Shown here: piece by piece, positions 1 through 8,774 of the stretch
Layout: each line of letters opens with the position of its first letter
Numbering within the stretch: position 1 is the stretch's first letter
Assembly (NCBI RefSeq): GCF_000423865.1
Contig: NZ_AUIU01000018.1
Location: forward strand, 1 to 64,000
Length of the DNA stretch: 64,000 nucleotides
Direction of reading: 5' to 3'
Source of the DNA: Thermodesulfovibrio thiophilus DSM 17215
GTDB taxonomy: Bacteria > Nitrospirota > Thermodesulfovibrionia > Thermodesulfovibrionales > Thermodesulfovibrionaceae
Made by a program: the position numbers and the translations under genes
The notes under the pieces: generated by a model
Told to the model about the DNA's origin: nothing
The model's input: the letters and a program-made list of their open reading frames with translations, nothing else
Databases searched by the model: none

Positions 1-210
1 ATAGCGTTTCAAGTCCTCAAGTGTTACCTGTCCAGTCGATGCAAGAAAATAAGATGGCACAGAGTGATTGCCTTTATCCAATATATATTTCATAAGGAAA
101 GAATAATATAAAACTGAATCAACATTCAAGGGAAAAATCGCCTTTCATCCCCTCCCTCACGGAAGGGAACTCCTCGGCGAGAAAGTTAAATAAATCAATG
201 TTGAAATAAA
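1..210 (-). mobile_element. Probable IS200/IS605-type relic, partial at window start
   Basis: Read on the minus strand, positions 54 to 1 encode SYFLASTGQVTLEDLKRY, which resembles the C-terminal part of IS200/IS605 TnpA Y1 transposases (SCFIST..G.APLNVVKQYIE-like). It runs off the window edge. Upstream on the same strand (about 210-120) is a short frame ending FPSVREGMKGDFSLEC, and this DNA folds into a GC-rich hairpin (CCCTCCCTCACGGAAGGG, 153-170). That combination is reminiscent of a TnpB tail with its overlapping omegaRNA end. No complete gene is visible. An outer inverted repeat TCAACATT / AATGTTGA encloses the hairpin. The family call rests on remembered motifs and is tentative. Confidence 0.35.
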
Positions 211-240
211 ATAGTTAAAATTTTTAAAATAGCATATTGT

Positions 241-314
241 GCGCCTGTAGCTCAGTCGGATAGAGCAACTGCCTTCTAAGCAGTGGGCCGGGGGTTCGAA
301 TCCCTCCAGGCGCG
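241..314 (+). tRNA. tRNA-Arg (anticodon TCT)
   Basis: A complete cloverleaf is visible. Acceptor strands GCGCCTG and CAGGCGC pair perfectly, with discriminator G at 314. The D-arm GCTC/GAGC, the anticodon arm ACTGC-CTTCTAA-GCAGT and the T-arm with GGTTCGAAT are all present. The 7-nt loop CTTCTAA gives anticodon TCT, which reads AGA/AGG codons. CCA is not encoded. Confidence 0.95.
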
Positions 315-673
315 CTTCTAAAATTTTTCAAAAAAACCAAAATCTTAAATTTCTACAAAAAGTAACAGTAAAAAATTGATATTATAAAACTACAGATTTA
401 ACTGAAAGTGTGGGGAAATTTAATTATCTTAATTTTCCAAAAAAGAACACCGCAACATCTTGACATAACAGTTGACCAAGCTAGAACAAACAGGAAAATT
501 GCTGCATCAAACTAGGCAACAAAAATTAAAGAAAACTTTGAAAAAGATATATACTAAACATGCTAAAACCCCAGAAACTCAGCAGACTAACAAGATAATA
601 GTGTGTCTAAGTTCTGGGGTCCATTTTATAATCCAACAAAAATAAAATATTTCATTTTTATTAATCTCAGCCG
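315..673. other. Gene-poor stretch with decayed coding relic and inverted repeat
   Basis: No intact gene is seen. On the plus strand, about 470-640, two frames join across an apparent frameshift (DQARTNRKIAAS, then a frame ending SSGVHFIIQQK and a stop). It looks like the tail of a lost, possibly transposase, gene, but I cannot name a family. A near-perfect inverted repeat ACCCCAGAA (568-576) / TTCTGGGGT (612-620) sits at its end. It could be an element end or a stem for the rhodanese transcript that arrives from the other side. Confidence 0.4.
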
Positions 674-1141
674 TTATTTTTTAATGCCTTTACCCATACC
701 CTGAGGTTCACCCTTTTCTATAGCTTCTTTAGCCTGTTGCCAGGCTTCAAATCCACCTTTAAGATTATAAATATTCTTATATCCAAGTTTTTTTAAATCA
801 CAAGCCACAATGGAACCTCTTCCGCCAGTTTTGCAATAAATAAGATAAGTTTTTTCTTTATCTGGCAACCAGTTATAAGCCTGAAAATCCATCAACCCTC
901 TTGGAGCCCATATTGCACTGGGGATATGTCCATCAATGTATTCTGGATATTCACGAACATCTACAATAATAGCTCCTTTTGCAATTAATTCTTTCGCTCC
1001 CTTTACATCGACTACATTAATGCCACATTGTTGAGCTTCTTTGACTCTTTCATCACTGAGTGGAGTTGCAGCCCAGGTAAAGTTTGTTAAAATTAAAACA
1101 ACAAATGAGACCTTAATTAAAGTGTTAATCAATCTTCTCAT
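674..1141 (-). CDS. Exported rhodanese-domain protein
   Basis: Single-domain rhodanese (sulfurtransferase fold) of about 155 aa with an N-terminal signal peptide (MRRLINTLIKVSFVVLILTN, cleavage likely near TWA-A), so probably periplasmic. The active-site loop CKTGGRG carries the catalytic Cys that would hold a persulfide, and DVREYPEYIDGHIPSA is the classic rhodanese N-terminal motif. The ATG at 1141 is chosen because AGGAGG lies 6 nt upstream. A further upstream TTG would put that Shine-Dalgarno inside the gene. It stands alone between gene-poor stretches. A second exported rhodanese lies at 48452-48922. The physiological sulfur acceptor is unknown; in a sulfur-metabolising anaerobe a role in periplasmic sulfane sulfur transfer is inference. 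Confidence 0.85.
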   Translation of the reverse strand: MRRLINTLIKVSFVVLILTNFTWAATPLSDERVKEAQQCGINVVDVKGAKELIAKGAIIVDVREYPEYIDGHIPSAIWAPRGLMDFQAYNWLPDKEKTYLIYCKTGGRGSIVACDLKKLGYKNIYNLKGGFEAWQQAKEAIEKGEPQGMGKGIKK

Positions 1142-1653
1142 AATGAACCTCCTAGACAAAAATTTTTTATCTGCAAAACAGATAAAGTAATTAGTAATTT
1201 TATAATATTTAAATTTTATTTGTTTGTCAATCTAACGAAATTCTTCAAAAACAATCTCTCTCTGAAAAGTAATTGTTTGCCCAGAATTGAAAAAACGAGC
1301 AACCATTCATTTAACCTAATTAATGGTAAATTTAATAAATGGAGGTTATCAGAATGGTTGCACAGTTCAGAAAGGAGCTTTTGTCCCTTTCTATCCCCAA
1401 ATGAGAATTAATAATGCTTCATTTTTTAAGGAGTTTGAGGGACACAGTCCCTCAAAGAGTATACAAAATGAAGAGCAAATATTTAATCATCAAGCACAAT
1501 AAAATATGCGCATAATACCTACCTCAGTATGTTTCTTGGTCTAACCAACTCCTTACAATCTTAATTAAATCATCTATTCTGAAAGGGGCAGGAAATAAAA
1601 CCTCATCTAAAAGGGATTGTAAAAAATGTTAAATGATTATTTGCAGTATAGTT
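1142..1653. other. Gene-poor stretch with small frames and relics
   Basis: I see no supported full gene here. At 1354-1404 on the plus strand a 16-codon frame starts MVAQFRKELLSLSIPK with a GGAGG 8 nt upstream. It is flanked by the inverted repeat GCAACCATT (1299-1307) / AATGGTTGC (1353-1361). On the minus strand around 1515-1620 an uninterrupted fragment contains FPAPFRIDDLIKIVRSWLD and then stops, which looks like a remnant of a larger protein that I cannot identify. The stretch probably holds decayed mobile DNA. Confidence 0.35.
1434..1456. repeat. Perfect 10-bp hairpin
   Basis: TTTGAGGGAC-ACA-GTCCCTCAAA forms a perfect stem with a 3-nt loop. No T-run follows on either strand, so it is not a standard intrinsic terminator. 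It may be an end of a lost mobile element or a stable RNA stem. Confidence 0.6.
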
Positions 1654-2355
1654 TTATTGGAAAATACTTTGAATCGTTTCTAAGGGATTTTGTGAAGAAG
1701 TGATAGCTCTTCCAACAACAATATAATCTGCACCACGTAAAAATGCCTCTTTTGGAGTAACAGTTCTTTTTTGGTCATTTGATTCTGCTTTAAAAATCCG
1801 AATACCAGGTGTTACAACTAAAAAGCTCTGCCCGCATAACTCTTTTATCGCGTTAACCTCATGGGCAGACGAGACAACACCATCAAGCCCTGCGTTTTTA
1901 GCCATTAAGGCAAGTCTTTTTACAAAATCCACAACAGACAAATTTATCCCGATATCTTGTAAATCCTGTTCATTAAGACTTGTTAAAGAGGTAACTCCAA
2001 TTATTTTTGTAGTTAAATCTTCTCTGAACGCATGCTCTTTAACGGCTTCAACAGCTTTTTGAAGCATATGAAAGCCTCCAGTTGTATGCACTGTAAGCAT
2101 ATCGATATCATGCTGCAAAGCTCCTTTAATGGCTTTATATACAGTGTTTGGAATATCATGAAGTTTCAGGTCAAGGAAAATCTTTTTATTAAGTCTTTTA
2201 ATCTGGTTTATTATATCTGGCCCCTCGTTTATAAAAAGCTCAAGTCCAATTTTATAAAAATTAATCCATCCCTCAAGAGTTCTGACAATATTTAAAGCAT
2301 TGTTTTTATCAGAAAAATCAAGAGCAACTATAATCCGACTGGTATCAATACTCAT
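1654..2355 (-). CDS. pyrF: Orotidine 5'-phosphate decarboxylase
   Basis: Catalyses the last step of de novo UMP synthesis, decarboxylating OMP. The 233-aa length fits the short bacterial PyrF group. The family core [11 protein letters not shown] (DxKxxDI, about residues 62-72) supplies the catalytic Lys/Asp network. IIVALDF at the N-terminus and TPGIRIF plus DYIVVGRAI near the C-terminus are the phosphate-binding loops. Its ATG overlaps the stop of dcd by 4 nt (ATGA), implying translational coupling. It is the last gene of the hydrogenase-headed run on this strand. That puts two pyrimidine genes together, while the link to hydrogenase is probably only positional. Confidence 0.97.
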   Translation of the reverse strand: MSIDTSRIIVALDFSDKNNALNIVRTLEGWINFYKIGLELFINEGPDIINQIKRLNKKIFLDLKLHDIPNTVYKAIKGALQHDIDMLTVHTTGGFHMLQKAVEAVKEHAFREDLTTKIIGVTSLTSLNEQDLQDIGINLSVVDFVKRLALMAKNAGLDGVVSSAHEVNAIKELCGQSFLVVTPGIRIFKAESNDQKRTVTPKEAFLRGADYIVVGRAITSSQNPLETIQSIFQ

Positions 2356-2900
2356 ATTTTAGGTAATACTATGCCTTGTTGAGCCTGATATTTGCCTTTT
2401 CTATCAGCATAGGAAACCTCACACTCTTCTTCTGCCTTAAGAAATATCAGCTGTGCAATTCCTTCGTTTGCATATATTTTTGCAGGAAGTGGTGTTGTAT
2501 TTGAAATTTCAATGGTTAAAAAACCCTCCCACATTGGTTCAAGAGGCGTTACGTTTACAATAATGCCGCATCGAGCATAGGTTGACTTGCCAATACAGAT
2601 AACAAGCACGTCTCTTGGGATTCGAAAATACTCAACAGAACGGGCAAGAGCAAAGGAGTTCGGTGGAATTATGCACACATCTCCTTTAATCTCAACAAAG
2701 CTCTTAGGATCAAAATCTTTTGGATCAACAACAGTGTTGTTTATGTTTGTGAATATTTTAAACTCATCTGCCACTCGCATGTCATATCCATAGGAACTTA
2801 CACCATATGATATAACTCCCTCTCTTACAAGTCCTTCTTCAAACTGTTCAATCATTCCCTTCCGAGCCATCTGTTTTATCCATCTGTCATTTCTTACCAT
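2352..2900 (-). CDS. dcd: dCTP deaminase
   Basis: Deaminates dCTP to dUTP for dTTP synthesis. The 182-aa protein starts [12 protein letters not shown], as is usual in this family. It contains the nucleotide-binding region [19 protein letters not shown], where the Glu in LEP is the catalytic position, and a C-terminal [13 protein letters not shown] tail that closes over the triphosphate. AAGGAG precedes the ATG at a good distance. It lies 5 bp after the histidine kinase gene and overlaps pyrF by 4 nt. Whether it also hydrolyses dUTP (bifunctional form) cannot be told from sequence alone. Confidence 0.96.
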   Translation of the reverse strand: MVRNDRWIKQMARKGMIEQFEEGLVREGVISYGVSSYGYDMRVADEFKIFTNINNTVVDPKDFDPKSFVEIKGDVCIIPPNSFALARSVEYFRIPRDVLVICIGKSTYARCGIIVNVTPLEPMWEGFLTIEISNTTPLPAKIYANEGIAQLIFLKAEEECEVSYADRKGKYQAQQGIVLPKI

Positions 2901-2905
2901 ACTAT

Positions 2906-4807
2906 TTACTCCTTTTCATCAATAATATTTCTTATTTTCTGTAAAATTTCTTCAGAGTCTAAACTTTTTTCTACAGAGATAACATCTTTTAAAGCAACTG
3001 GATGTCCGCTCATTATGATAATTTTTGCATCTGGTTTAATTGCTTTTATTCTTTTCATAACCTCTAAACCGGGTAATCCAGGCATAACAAGATCAATAAG
3101 GCATAACGCGATTTTATCCTTGTTTATTTCAAATATGTTTAATGCTTCATTTCCATTTTTTGCTTCATATACTGTATATCCATATTCTCTAAGAAAAGAA
3201 GATATGAAGCCTCTGGCCTGTTCATCATCGTCAACAACAAGAACTGTTTCTGTGCCTTTTAATGATTGTCTGTCCATAATTTGTCTTGCTTTTTTTTCTT
3301 TTACAGGCAAATATATTTTAAATGTAGTTCCCTTGCCGGGTTCGCTATAAACATAAATTTGCCCATTATACTGTCTTATAAATCCAAAAACTGTTGATAA
3401 TCCAAGTCCTGTACCTTTACCCTGTGGTTTTGTTGTAAAAAATGGTTCAAACAATCTCTGTTTTGTCTCTTCATCCATTCCAATACCTGTATCAGTAATA
3501 CATAACGCAATATATTGACCAGGTTTTATAAGAGGATGCGTATAAGCGTATGCATTGTCCAATAAAAGTTCTTTAAGTCCTATGGTGAGTTCGCCACCTT
3601 CTGGCATTGCATCACGGGCATTGGTAATAAGATTCATCAAAATTATCTCAAGGTGCGCAGGATCTATTTCGTAGAATAGTTCTGTTTCAGGAAGGGTTAA
3701 CTTAAGGTCAATATCTTTTCCTATAATTGGTTTTATAAATTCAAAAAATTCTTTAAGATATCTATTCAAATTGATAGGCTTAATACCTGACAGCTCTTCT
3801 TTTCGACTAAATGTAAGTAATTTTTTTGCAAGATCTTTTGCTCTTTCTCCCGTCTCAATTATTTTTTCTACAAAATTTTTCAGCGAAGGGTCTTCTATTT
3901 TTGCATGTAAAAGTCCTGCAAATCCTATTATTCCGGTAAGAATATTATTAAACTCATGGGCAATTCTTCCAGAGAGAAAACCAAGAGATTCCATTTTCTG
4001 TGAGTGAATAAGCTGTTGCTGTATCTTTTTTCTTTCTGATATATCAATTATTGAAACAATTGATTTTTTTGTATAAGGAATCATTCCTACATTAAGTAGT
4101 ATATCTTTTGTTTTACCTGTTTTATCTTTTAGCTTTGACTCATACTGTCTTGGAGCTAAAGATGGCGATATTCTTCTTAATTTATGATATTCAATCATTT
4201 TATCTAACACTTCTTCAGTGAAAAATGCTGTCCACTTCATTTTTCCTTCAATATTCTCTTTATTGTATCCAGTTAAAGCTTCAAATTCAGTATTTGCATA
4301 TTCAACAGTCATATCCTCTTCAACAACAATTATTGCAGTCCCAACATATGAAAAGATGGCTTTTTCCTGCTCAAGAAGTTGAAGTATCTCCTGATCCTGT
4401 TTTTTTATATTTTCGATGTAATTAAGGAATGTTTCTTTTTGCTTATTGATAAGTTGTCCAAGCATTTGGACAATTTCTAACTGAGAGTCCTCTGAAGCAG
4501 TTGCTGAAAAATCTCCCTCTTGAATTCTCTTTAAAACATCAAAATGTTCACATATCCCTAGCGCAAGCTCATGCGTAAGATTAATCATGCTTTCAACTTC
4601 TTCTGATAGTTTATTGATTGAATTAATAAGCCTTTGAACTGCATATCTTTTAAATGTCAGTTCTATTCTATGTGATGTGTCTCCCTGAGCTATTTTATTC
4701 AAAACATCTGAACATAAATGAAGAACTTCACTTATAGAATACCTGTATTCACAGGAAGGATTATCACATCTTAAGTATCCACCATAAGAACAGGGATTTT
4801 CTTTCAT
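2906..4807 (-). CDS. Soluble PAS hybrid histidine kinase with C-terminal receiver
   Basis: Predicted cytoplasmic signalling kinase of 633 aa with no membrane segment. Order: a Cys-rich N-terminus (five Cys in the first 32 residues, including CDNPSC), a helical/HAMP-like linker to about 150, a PAS domain (about 150-265), and a phosphoacceptor H-box [16 protein letters not shown]. The HATPase domain (N-box [15 protein letters not shown]-boxes [11 protein letters not shown] and GKGTGLGLS) and a receiver domain with phospho-Asp in [10 protein letters not shown] follow. It lies 3 bp from the TusA-like gene in the hydrogenase run. The Cys cluster could bind a metal or Fe-S centre, so a redox input is attractive but unproven. 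The cognate output protein is not adjacent. Confidence 0.9.
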   Translation of the reverse strand: MKENPCSYGGYLRCDNPSCEYRYSISEVLHLCSDVLNKIAQGDTSHRIELTFKRYAVQRLINSINKLSEEVESMINLTHELALGICEHFDVLKRIQEGDFSATASEDSQLEIVQMLGQLINKQKETFLNYIENIKKQDQEILQLLEQEKAIFSYVGTAIIVVEEDMTVEYANTEFEALTGYNKENIEGKMKWTAFFTEEVLDKMIEYHKLRRISPSLAPRQYESKLKDKTGKTKDILLNVGMIPYTKKSIVSIIDISERKKIQQQLIHSQKMESLGFLSGRIAHEFNNILTGIIGFAGLLHAKIEDPSLKNFVEKIIETGERAKDLAKKLLTFSRKEELSGIKPINLNRYLKEFFEFIKPIIGKDIDLKLTLPETELFYEIDPAHLEIILMNLITNARDAMPEGGELTIGLKELLLDNAYAYTHPLIKPGQYIALCITDTGIGMDEETKQRLFEPFFTTKPQGKGTGLGLSTVFGFIRQYNGQIYVYSEPGKGTTFKIYLPVKEKKARQIMDRQSLKGTETVLVVDDDEQARGFISSFLREYGYTVYEAKNGNEALNIFEINKDKIALCLIDLVMPGLPGLEVMKRIKAIKPDAKIIIMSGHPVALKDVISVEKSLDSEEILQKIRNIIDEKE

Positions 4808-4809
4808 TA

Positions 4810-5031
4810 CTAAATCCGTATTGTTACCTTTATTTTATTCCCAAATCTTTCAATATTCAGGATAGTTTTACCAAGTTTTAAACACCAGGCCTTTATATCT
4901 TTTTCGAAAGTTGGACAATCACTAACTATATCAATAACTTCGCCCTGCTTAAGCTGTGAATAAAGACTGCTTAATTTAAGAATTGGCAAGGGGCATCTAA
5001 GTCCTGAAAAATCTAAGAACCTATCAGCCAA
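4810..5031 (-). CDS. TusA/SirA-family sulfur-carrier protein
   Basis: Small 73-aa protein of the TusA (SirA, YedF) family. The hallmark CPxP motif is seen in LDFSGLRCPLPILKL, where the Cys is the sulfur-carrying residue. The rest matches the two-layer alpha/beta fold length (VIDIVSDCPTFEKDIKAWC). Its start overlaps the end of hypC by 8 nt and it is followed within 3 bp by the kinase gene. A TusA-like protein inside a hydrogenase maturation group is not a standard Hyp component. It may serve sulfur trafficking or tRNA thiolation and simply share the transcript. Confidence 0.85.
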   Translation of the reverse strand: MADRFLDFSGLRCPLPILKLSSLYSQLKQGEVIDIVSDCPTFEKDIKAWCLKLGKTILNIERFGNKIKVTIRI

Positions 5032-5266
5032 CCCTTTCCTGTTCCTCCATCTCCTGGAATATCTTCTGGAATATCTTTAGTGCTTCTTCTGCCTCAGGTG
5101 GATCCATTTTGTTTATTGCAAATCCTGCGTGAACCAAAACATAATCTCCGATCTTTGGTTCCTCAGGCAATAACATAAGAGAAATCTGCTTTTTCAACCC
5201 CATTACATCCACTGTTGCCATGTAGCCATCAAGCTCTATGATTTTTGAAGGGACTGCAAGACACAT
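5024..5266 (-). CDS. hypC: Hydrogenase assembly chaperone HypC/HybG
   Basis: Chaperone that, in the family, escorts the Fe(CN)2CO unit with HypD and inserts it into the hydrogenase large-subunit precursor. The essential N-terminal MCLAVPSKI motif (the Cys2 ligand after Met removal) is present, followed by the small beta-barrel core DGYMATVDVMGLKKQISL and DYVLVHAGFAINKM. The 80-aa length is typical. It overlaps the protease gene by 31 nt and the TusA-like gene by 8 nt. HypA, B, D, E and F are not in the window and must be elsewhere if the hydrogenase is functional. Confidence 0.95.
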   Translation of the reverse strand: MCLAVPSKIIELDGYMATVDVMGLKKQISLMLLPEEPKIGDYVLVHAGFAINKMDPPEAEEALKIFQKIFQEMEEQERVG

Positions 5267-5727
5267 TTTACACCCCAGCTTTCAATTATTTTTAAAATTT
5301 CCTCAATTAATTTATTTAGTTTACCAGCTATAGTGTCAGAAAGGTCAAGTCCGACATCGATAGTTTCAGGCTGAATCCCCACGAGGATCAATTCTTCAGG
5401 CATTACATCCATAAAACGAGCAACATCTAAAAGGTCCTGTACTCCTACATGATGAATTGAAAGTTTTGTTTTTAAATATGGAGGGATTTCGTCCTCCTTT
5501 AAAATTTTTATAAAACCCGGTTCTTTATGAAAATCAACTACATCAACAATAATAATCTTATCGAATTTTTCTATATAAGGCAGTAGATCAAGACCTAGAG
5601 TACCTCCATCAATAAGCTCGATTTCTGGTTCAAATTTATAGTTCTCTTTTAAAATTTCAGTAACTTTTGGGCCAGCTCCTTCATCTTTCATGAGTATATT
5701 TCCAACACCGATAATGCCTATTTTCAT
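5236..5727 (-). CDS. hynD: Hydrogenase maturation endopeptidase (HyaD/HybD type)
   Basis: Protease that removes the C-terminal peptide of the [NiFe] large subunit after nickel insertion. At 163 aa it shows the family N-terminus GIIGVGNILMKDEGAGP, with the Glu nickel ligand, the middle Asp/Gly region DGGTLGLDLLPYIE, and the His ligand in LSIHHVGVQDLL. It lies downstream of the large subunit gene (5801-7471) across an intrinsic terminator, and its 3' end overlaps hypC by 31 nt. Substrate is inferred from position: the large subunit here ends in the cleavable form CMACGMH-TIEIKEE. Confidence 0.93.
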   Translation of the reverse strand: MKIGIIGVGNILMKDEGAGPKVTEILKENYKFEPEIELIDGGTLGLDLLPYIEKFDKIIIVDVVDFHKEPGFIKILKEDEIPPYLKTKLSIHHVGVQDLLDVARFMDVMPEELILVGIQPETIDVGLDLSDTIAGKLNKLIEEILKIIESWGVKCVLQSLQKS

Positions 5728-5741
5728 TTTCTTCTCCTACA

Positions 5742-5776
5742 ATAAAAAATAAAAAGCCCTCCATTTTAAGGAGGGC
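5742..5776 (-). terminator. Intrinsic terminator between hynB and hynD
   Basis: On the minus strand GCCCTCC-TTAAAAT-GGAGGGC is followed by TTTTTATTTTTT. This standard stem plus U-tract lies 25 bp after the large subunit stop and upstream of the maturation genes. It should reduce, but probably not abolish, expression of hynD-hypC and the distal genes. Confidence 0.85.
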
Positions 5777-5800
5777 TTAAAGCAGTTAGTTAAATACAGA

Positions 5801-7471
5801 TTACTCCTCTTTGATCTCAATTGTATGCATACCACATGCCATACATGGATCATAAGAGTGAATGGTTCTCAAAAGTTCAAGAGGTTTATTGGAATCAGCA
5901 ACCGGTGTTCCAACCAGAGCTTCTTCAACAGGACTTCTCTGTCCCTTGTGGTCCCTCGGAGAAAGATTCCATGTTGATGGAACAACCATCTGGTAATTTG
6001 CAATCTTTGCATCTTTTATGACAACGAAATGAGCAAGGCATCCACGTGGTGCTTCATGGAACCCAACTCCCTGACACTCTTTAGGCCAGCTCTTCGGATT
6101 CCATTTGTCTGTATCTGCAATCTTTGTATCGCCTTTCTTCATATTAGCAGCAAGCTCCAGTATATACTCTTTTGTCTTTTTTGCCATAAGCAGAGTTTCA
6201 ATTCCTCTTGCAGCGGTTCTTCCCAGAGTTGAAAACAAAGCTTCCGGGCCAACCCCTAGTTTCTTTAAAACCATATCAGCAACTTCTTTTACATCATGAT
6301 GTCCTGATGCATATGCGACAAGGACTCTTGCAAGCGGACCAACCTCCATTGGAAGCTCATCGTATCTTATTGCCTTGCCCCAGCTGTATTTCCCTTCTAC
6401 ATTGAGATATTCATAGGGTGGCTTTGGTCCTGTATAGTTAGGAGTTGTTTCACCCTCCCATGGATGTAGTCCTGCATTTTCGCCCTTTGAATATTTATAC
6501 CATGAGTGAGTTATGTATTCCTTGAATTTTTTATGGTCAAATTTTTCTATTTTTGCTAGATTCTTATTGATTATTACTCCTCCAGGGAAGTAAAATTTAC
6601 CATTAGCATCTGGATAATCTCCATATACAAGGAAATTACCGAAACCACCAATTCCCGCCCAATCTTTATAGAATGATGCTACTGCAAGAAGATCAGGTAT
6701 GTAAACTTTTTCCACAAATTCTATTGCTTTATCAGCATACTTAAGCATAAAAGCAATGCTGTCAGCATTCAATGCGTTCTGGCTTTCTGGATCAACAGGT
6801 GTTGACTGACCCCCAACAATAAATGTCTGAGGATGGGGGTTTTTTGATCCAAGAAGAACCTGAATCTTTATTATCTCTCTTTGTATATCCAGAGCTTCAA
6901 GATAGTGAGCTACTGCCATAAGATTTGCCTCAGGTGGCAGTTTATACGCTGGATGACCCCAGTATCCATTAGAAAATATTCCAAGTTGACCTGATTCAAC
7001 GAAAGCTTTAACTTTATCCTGCACAGCTTTAAAATAAGTTGCAGAATTTTTGGGCCAGGAAGATATGCTCTTTGCAAGCTCTGAAGTTTTTTGAGGATCT
7101 GCTTTTAAAGCTGATACAACATCGACCCAGTCAAGCGCATGAAGATGATAAAAATGAATAATATGGTCCTGAACATTCTGATTGGCCATTATGATGTTTC
7201 TTAAAATTCTCGCATTTTCAGGAATTTTTGCTCCGATTGCATCCTCAACAGCCCTTACTGATGCAATTGCATGAACAGTAGTACAAACACCACACGCTCT
7301 CTGTGCATAAGCCCATGCATCTCTTGGGTCTTTTCCCTTTAAAATAATTTCCATACCACGCCACATTGTGCAGGAAGAATAAGCATCCTTTACTTTGCCA
7401 TCACTTACAGTGGCTTCAACTCTTAAATGTCCTTCTATCCTTGTTACAGGATCAATAACTAATCTTGCCAT
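5801..7471 (-). CDS. hynB: [NiFe] hydrogenase large subunit, periplasmic uptake type
   Basis: Catalytic subunit of 556 aa. The proximal nickel ligands are in RACGVCTTVH (RxCGxCxxxH, about residue 58) and the distal pair in DPCMACGMH at the C-terminus. It is followed by TIEIKEE, the tail removed by the maturation protease. All four nickel ligands are Cys, so it is not a [NiFeSe] enzyme. It has no signal peptide, as expected, because it is co-exported with the Tat-bearing small subunit 15 bp upstream. Sequence style fits group 1 hydrogenases of sulfate reducers (HynB/HyaB), oxidising H2 in the periplasm. No cytochrome b partner is encoded next to it, so soluble c-type cytochromes are the likely acceptor (inference). 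Confidence 0.97.
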   Translation of the reverse strand: MARLVIDPVTRIEGHLRVEATVSDGKVKDAYSSCTMWRGMEIILKGKDPRDAWAYAQRACGVCTTVHAIASVRAVEDAIGAKIPENARILRNIIMANQNVQDHIIHFYHLHALDWVDVVSALKADPQKTSELAKSISSWPKNSATYFKAVQDKVKAFVESGQLGIFSNGYWGHPAYKLPPEANLMAVAHYLEALDIQREIIKIQVLLGSKNPHPQTFIVGGQSTPVDPESQNALNADSIAFMLKYADKAIEFVEKVYIPDLLAVASFYKDWAGIGGFGNFLVYGDYPDANGKFYFPGGVIINKNLAKIEKFDHKKFKEYITHSWYKYSKGENAGLHPWEGETTPNYTGPKPPYEYLNVEGKYSWGKAIRYDELPMEVGPLARVLVAYASGHHDVKEVADMVLKKLGVGPEALFSTLGRTAARGIETLLMAKKTKEYILELAANMKKGDTKIADTDKWNPKSWPKECQGVGFHEAPRGCLAHFVVIKDAKIANYQMVVPSTWNLSPRDHKGQRSPVEEALVGTPVADSNKPLELLRTIHSYDPCMACGMHTIEIKEE

Positions 7472-7486
7472 ACATACCCCCTTTAT

Positions 7487-8500
7487 TTATTCTTTTTTAT
7501 CTTTTCTTGAAATTAAACCAGATACTGCCATTGCACCAAGCCCTACCTTAGCATAAAAGTGATTTTTCTCAGCAGATGCGTAAAGATTGTTATCCCAGAA
7601 CTTGGGCTCTGAACAGCTAATACATGGATGCCCGGCCATAATAGGCCAGCTAACTCCCTCATTCCATCTTATTGTAGGACAGTTATGATTTGTAAAAGGA
7701 CCCTTACATCCCATTTCAAATAGACACCATCCCTGTCTGTGTCCTTTATCTCCCCATGCTTTGACAAACTCACCTGTGTCAAAGTGTCCTCTTCTTTCAC
7801 AGTTATCATGTATAAGCTTTCCATAGGCAAAAAGCGGTCTTTTTAATTTATCAACTGATGGAAGTTTACCAAATGTCAGGAAATATACAACTGTTGCAGT
7901 AAAGTTTTCAACATTCAGAGGACATCCAGGAAGGTTTATGACAGGCTTATCCTTAATAACATCCATTACACCAACAGCACCAGTTGGATTTGGCTTTGCT
8001 GCTGGTACTCCGCCAAAGCATGCACAGTTTCCAACCGCAATTACTGCCATAGCATCCTTGCATACTTCTTTAAGTAAATAATCTGAAGATTTGCCACCAA
8101 TTGTGCAGTAAACTCCTCCATCTTTTGATGAAATTGCTCCTTCAACAACTACCAGGTATTTACCTTTGTAATTCTTGATTGCATCGTTAAGTGATTTTTC
8201 GGCCTGATGCCCTGCTGCAGCCATTATTGTTTCGTGATATTCAAGAGATATAACATCAAGAACAATCTTACCTATTGCTGGCTTGCTTGCTCGTAGAATG
8301 CTTTCAGAACAACCTGCACAGTCTTGATATTCAAGCCATACAACTACTGGTTTTTGTTTTTTTTCCATTGCTTCAGCAATTGTTGGAACAAAGGAAGAGG
8401 ATAGCCCTAAAACCGCTGCGGTAGTACCACAGAACTTCAGGAAGTCTCTTCTTGAGACTCCTTTACGCACCAATCCTTCATAGATTGTTTCCCTTTCCAT
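7487..8500 (-). CDS. hynA: [NiFe] hydrogenase small subunit with Tat signal
   Basis: Electron-transfer subunit of 337 aa carrying three Fe-S clusters. The Tat signal SRRDFLKFCG with a following hydrophobic stretch ends near AEA-MEKK. Proximal cluster Cys are in EYQDCAGCSES, AVGNCACFGG and NLPGCPLN. The distal and medial cluster region contains HDNCERRGHF, CLFEMGCKGP, HNCPTIRWNEG and HPCISCSEP. The C-terminus is short and only mildly hydrophobic, without the clear membrane anchor of HyaA types, so a soluble periplasmic enzyme is likely. AGGGGG precedes the ATG. It is the first gene of the operon, behind the promoter at 8533-8561. Confidence 0.97.
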   Translation of the reverse strand: MERETIYEGLVRKGVSRRDFLKFCGTTAAVLGLSSSFVPTIAEAMEKKQKPVVVWLEYQDCAGCSESILRASKPAIGKIVLDVISLEYHETIMAAAGHQAEKSLNDAIKNYKGKYLVVVEGAISSKDGGVYCTIGGKSSDYLLKEVCKDAMAVIAVGNCACFGGVPAAKPNPTGAVGVMDVIKDKPVINLPGCPLNVENFTATVVYFLTFGKLPSVDKLKRPLFAYGKLIHDNCERRGHFDTGEFVKAWGDKGHRQGWCLFEMGCKGPFTNHNCPTIRWNEGVSWPIMAGHPCISCSEPKFWDNNLYASAEKNHFYAKVGLGAMAVSGLISRKDKKE

Positions 8501-8532
8501 ATATACCCCCTGAAAAATTTTTTGTGTATAAA

Positions 8533-8561
8533 AGTGTATAATGTTTTTTTAAATTTGTCAA
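8533..8561 (-). promoter_or_regulatory. Candidate sigma-70 promoter of the hydrogenase operon
   Basis: On the minus strand a perfect TTGACA (8561-8556) is separated by 17 bp from TACACT (8538-8533, four of six consensus bases). A second AT-rich TATACA overlaps it. It lies 33 bp upstream of the hynA start, leaving room for the leader with its AGGGGG ribosome binding site. Confidence 0.6.
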
Positions 8562-8613
8562 CTTTTTCCGTATTTTCAGGAAAATAAAATTGTGTTCAAT
8601 CAATAAATCAAAA

Positions 8614-8626
8614 GTTATAACATAAC
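8614..8626. promoter_or_regulatory. Palindrome GTTATAACATAAC, possible operator
   Basis: GTTAT-AAC-ATAAC is a palindrome about 55 bp upstream of the hydrogenase -35 box. Exactly the same 13 bases occur at 24030-24042 between moeA and scpA. This suggests a site for a shared dimeric regulator. Alternatively it could serve the divergent gene at 8775. Confidence 0.4.
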
Positions 8627-8761
8627 TAAGAAAAGCTTAAAAGATAAGAAAATTGATATGTCCTCTTCTAAAATAAAAATATTTGGACAGAATCCACTAG
8701 GTTACTAAAAAACAAGCAAATAACAAAATATTTAAGGTTTTCATTATAAACCCAAATAAGT

Positions 8762-8767
8762 TATAAT
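8762..8767 (+). promoter_or_regulatory. TATAAT box giving a likely leaderless transcript
   Basis: A perfect TATAAT ends 7 nt before the ATG at 8775 and there is no Shine-Dalgarno. Normal spacing would put the transcription start on or next to the A of the start codon. A TTTTCA about 18 bp upstream is a possible -35. Confidence 0.55.
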
Positions 8768-8774
8768 TAATCAT

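Noticed and set aside
52-70. TGGCAC...TTGC resembling a sigma-54 promoter
   Set aside because: Spacing between the two boxes is 7 instead of 5 bp and it lies inside a transposon-like fragment.
1220-1411. 63-codon plus-strand frame between rhodanese and pyrF
   Set aside because: No ribosome binding site, composition unlike a real protein, and it overlaps inverted repeats; treated as non-coding.
5801-7471. Possible [NiFeSe] hydrogenase large subunit
   Set aside because: All four nickel ligand positions are Cys codons; no in-frame TGA exists near the C-terminal DPCMACGMH motif.
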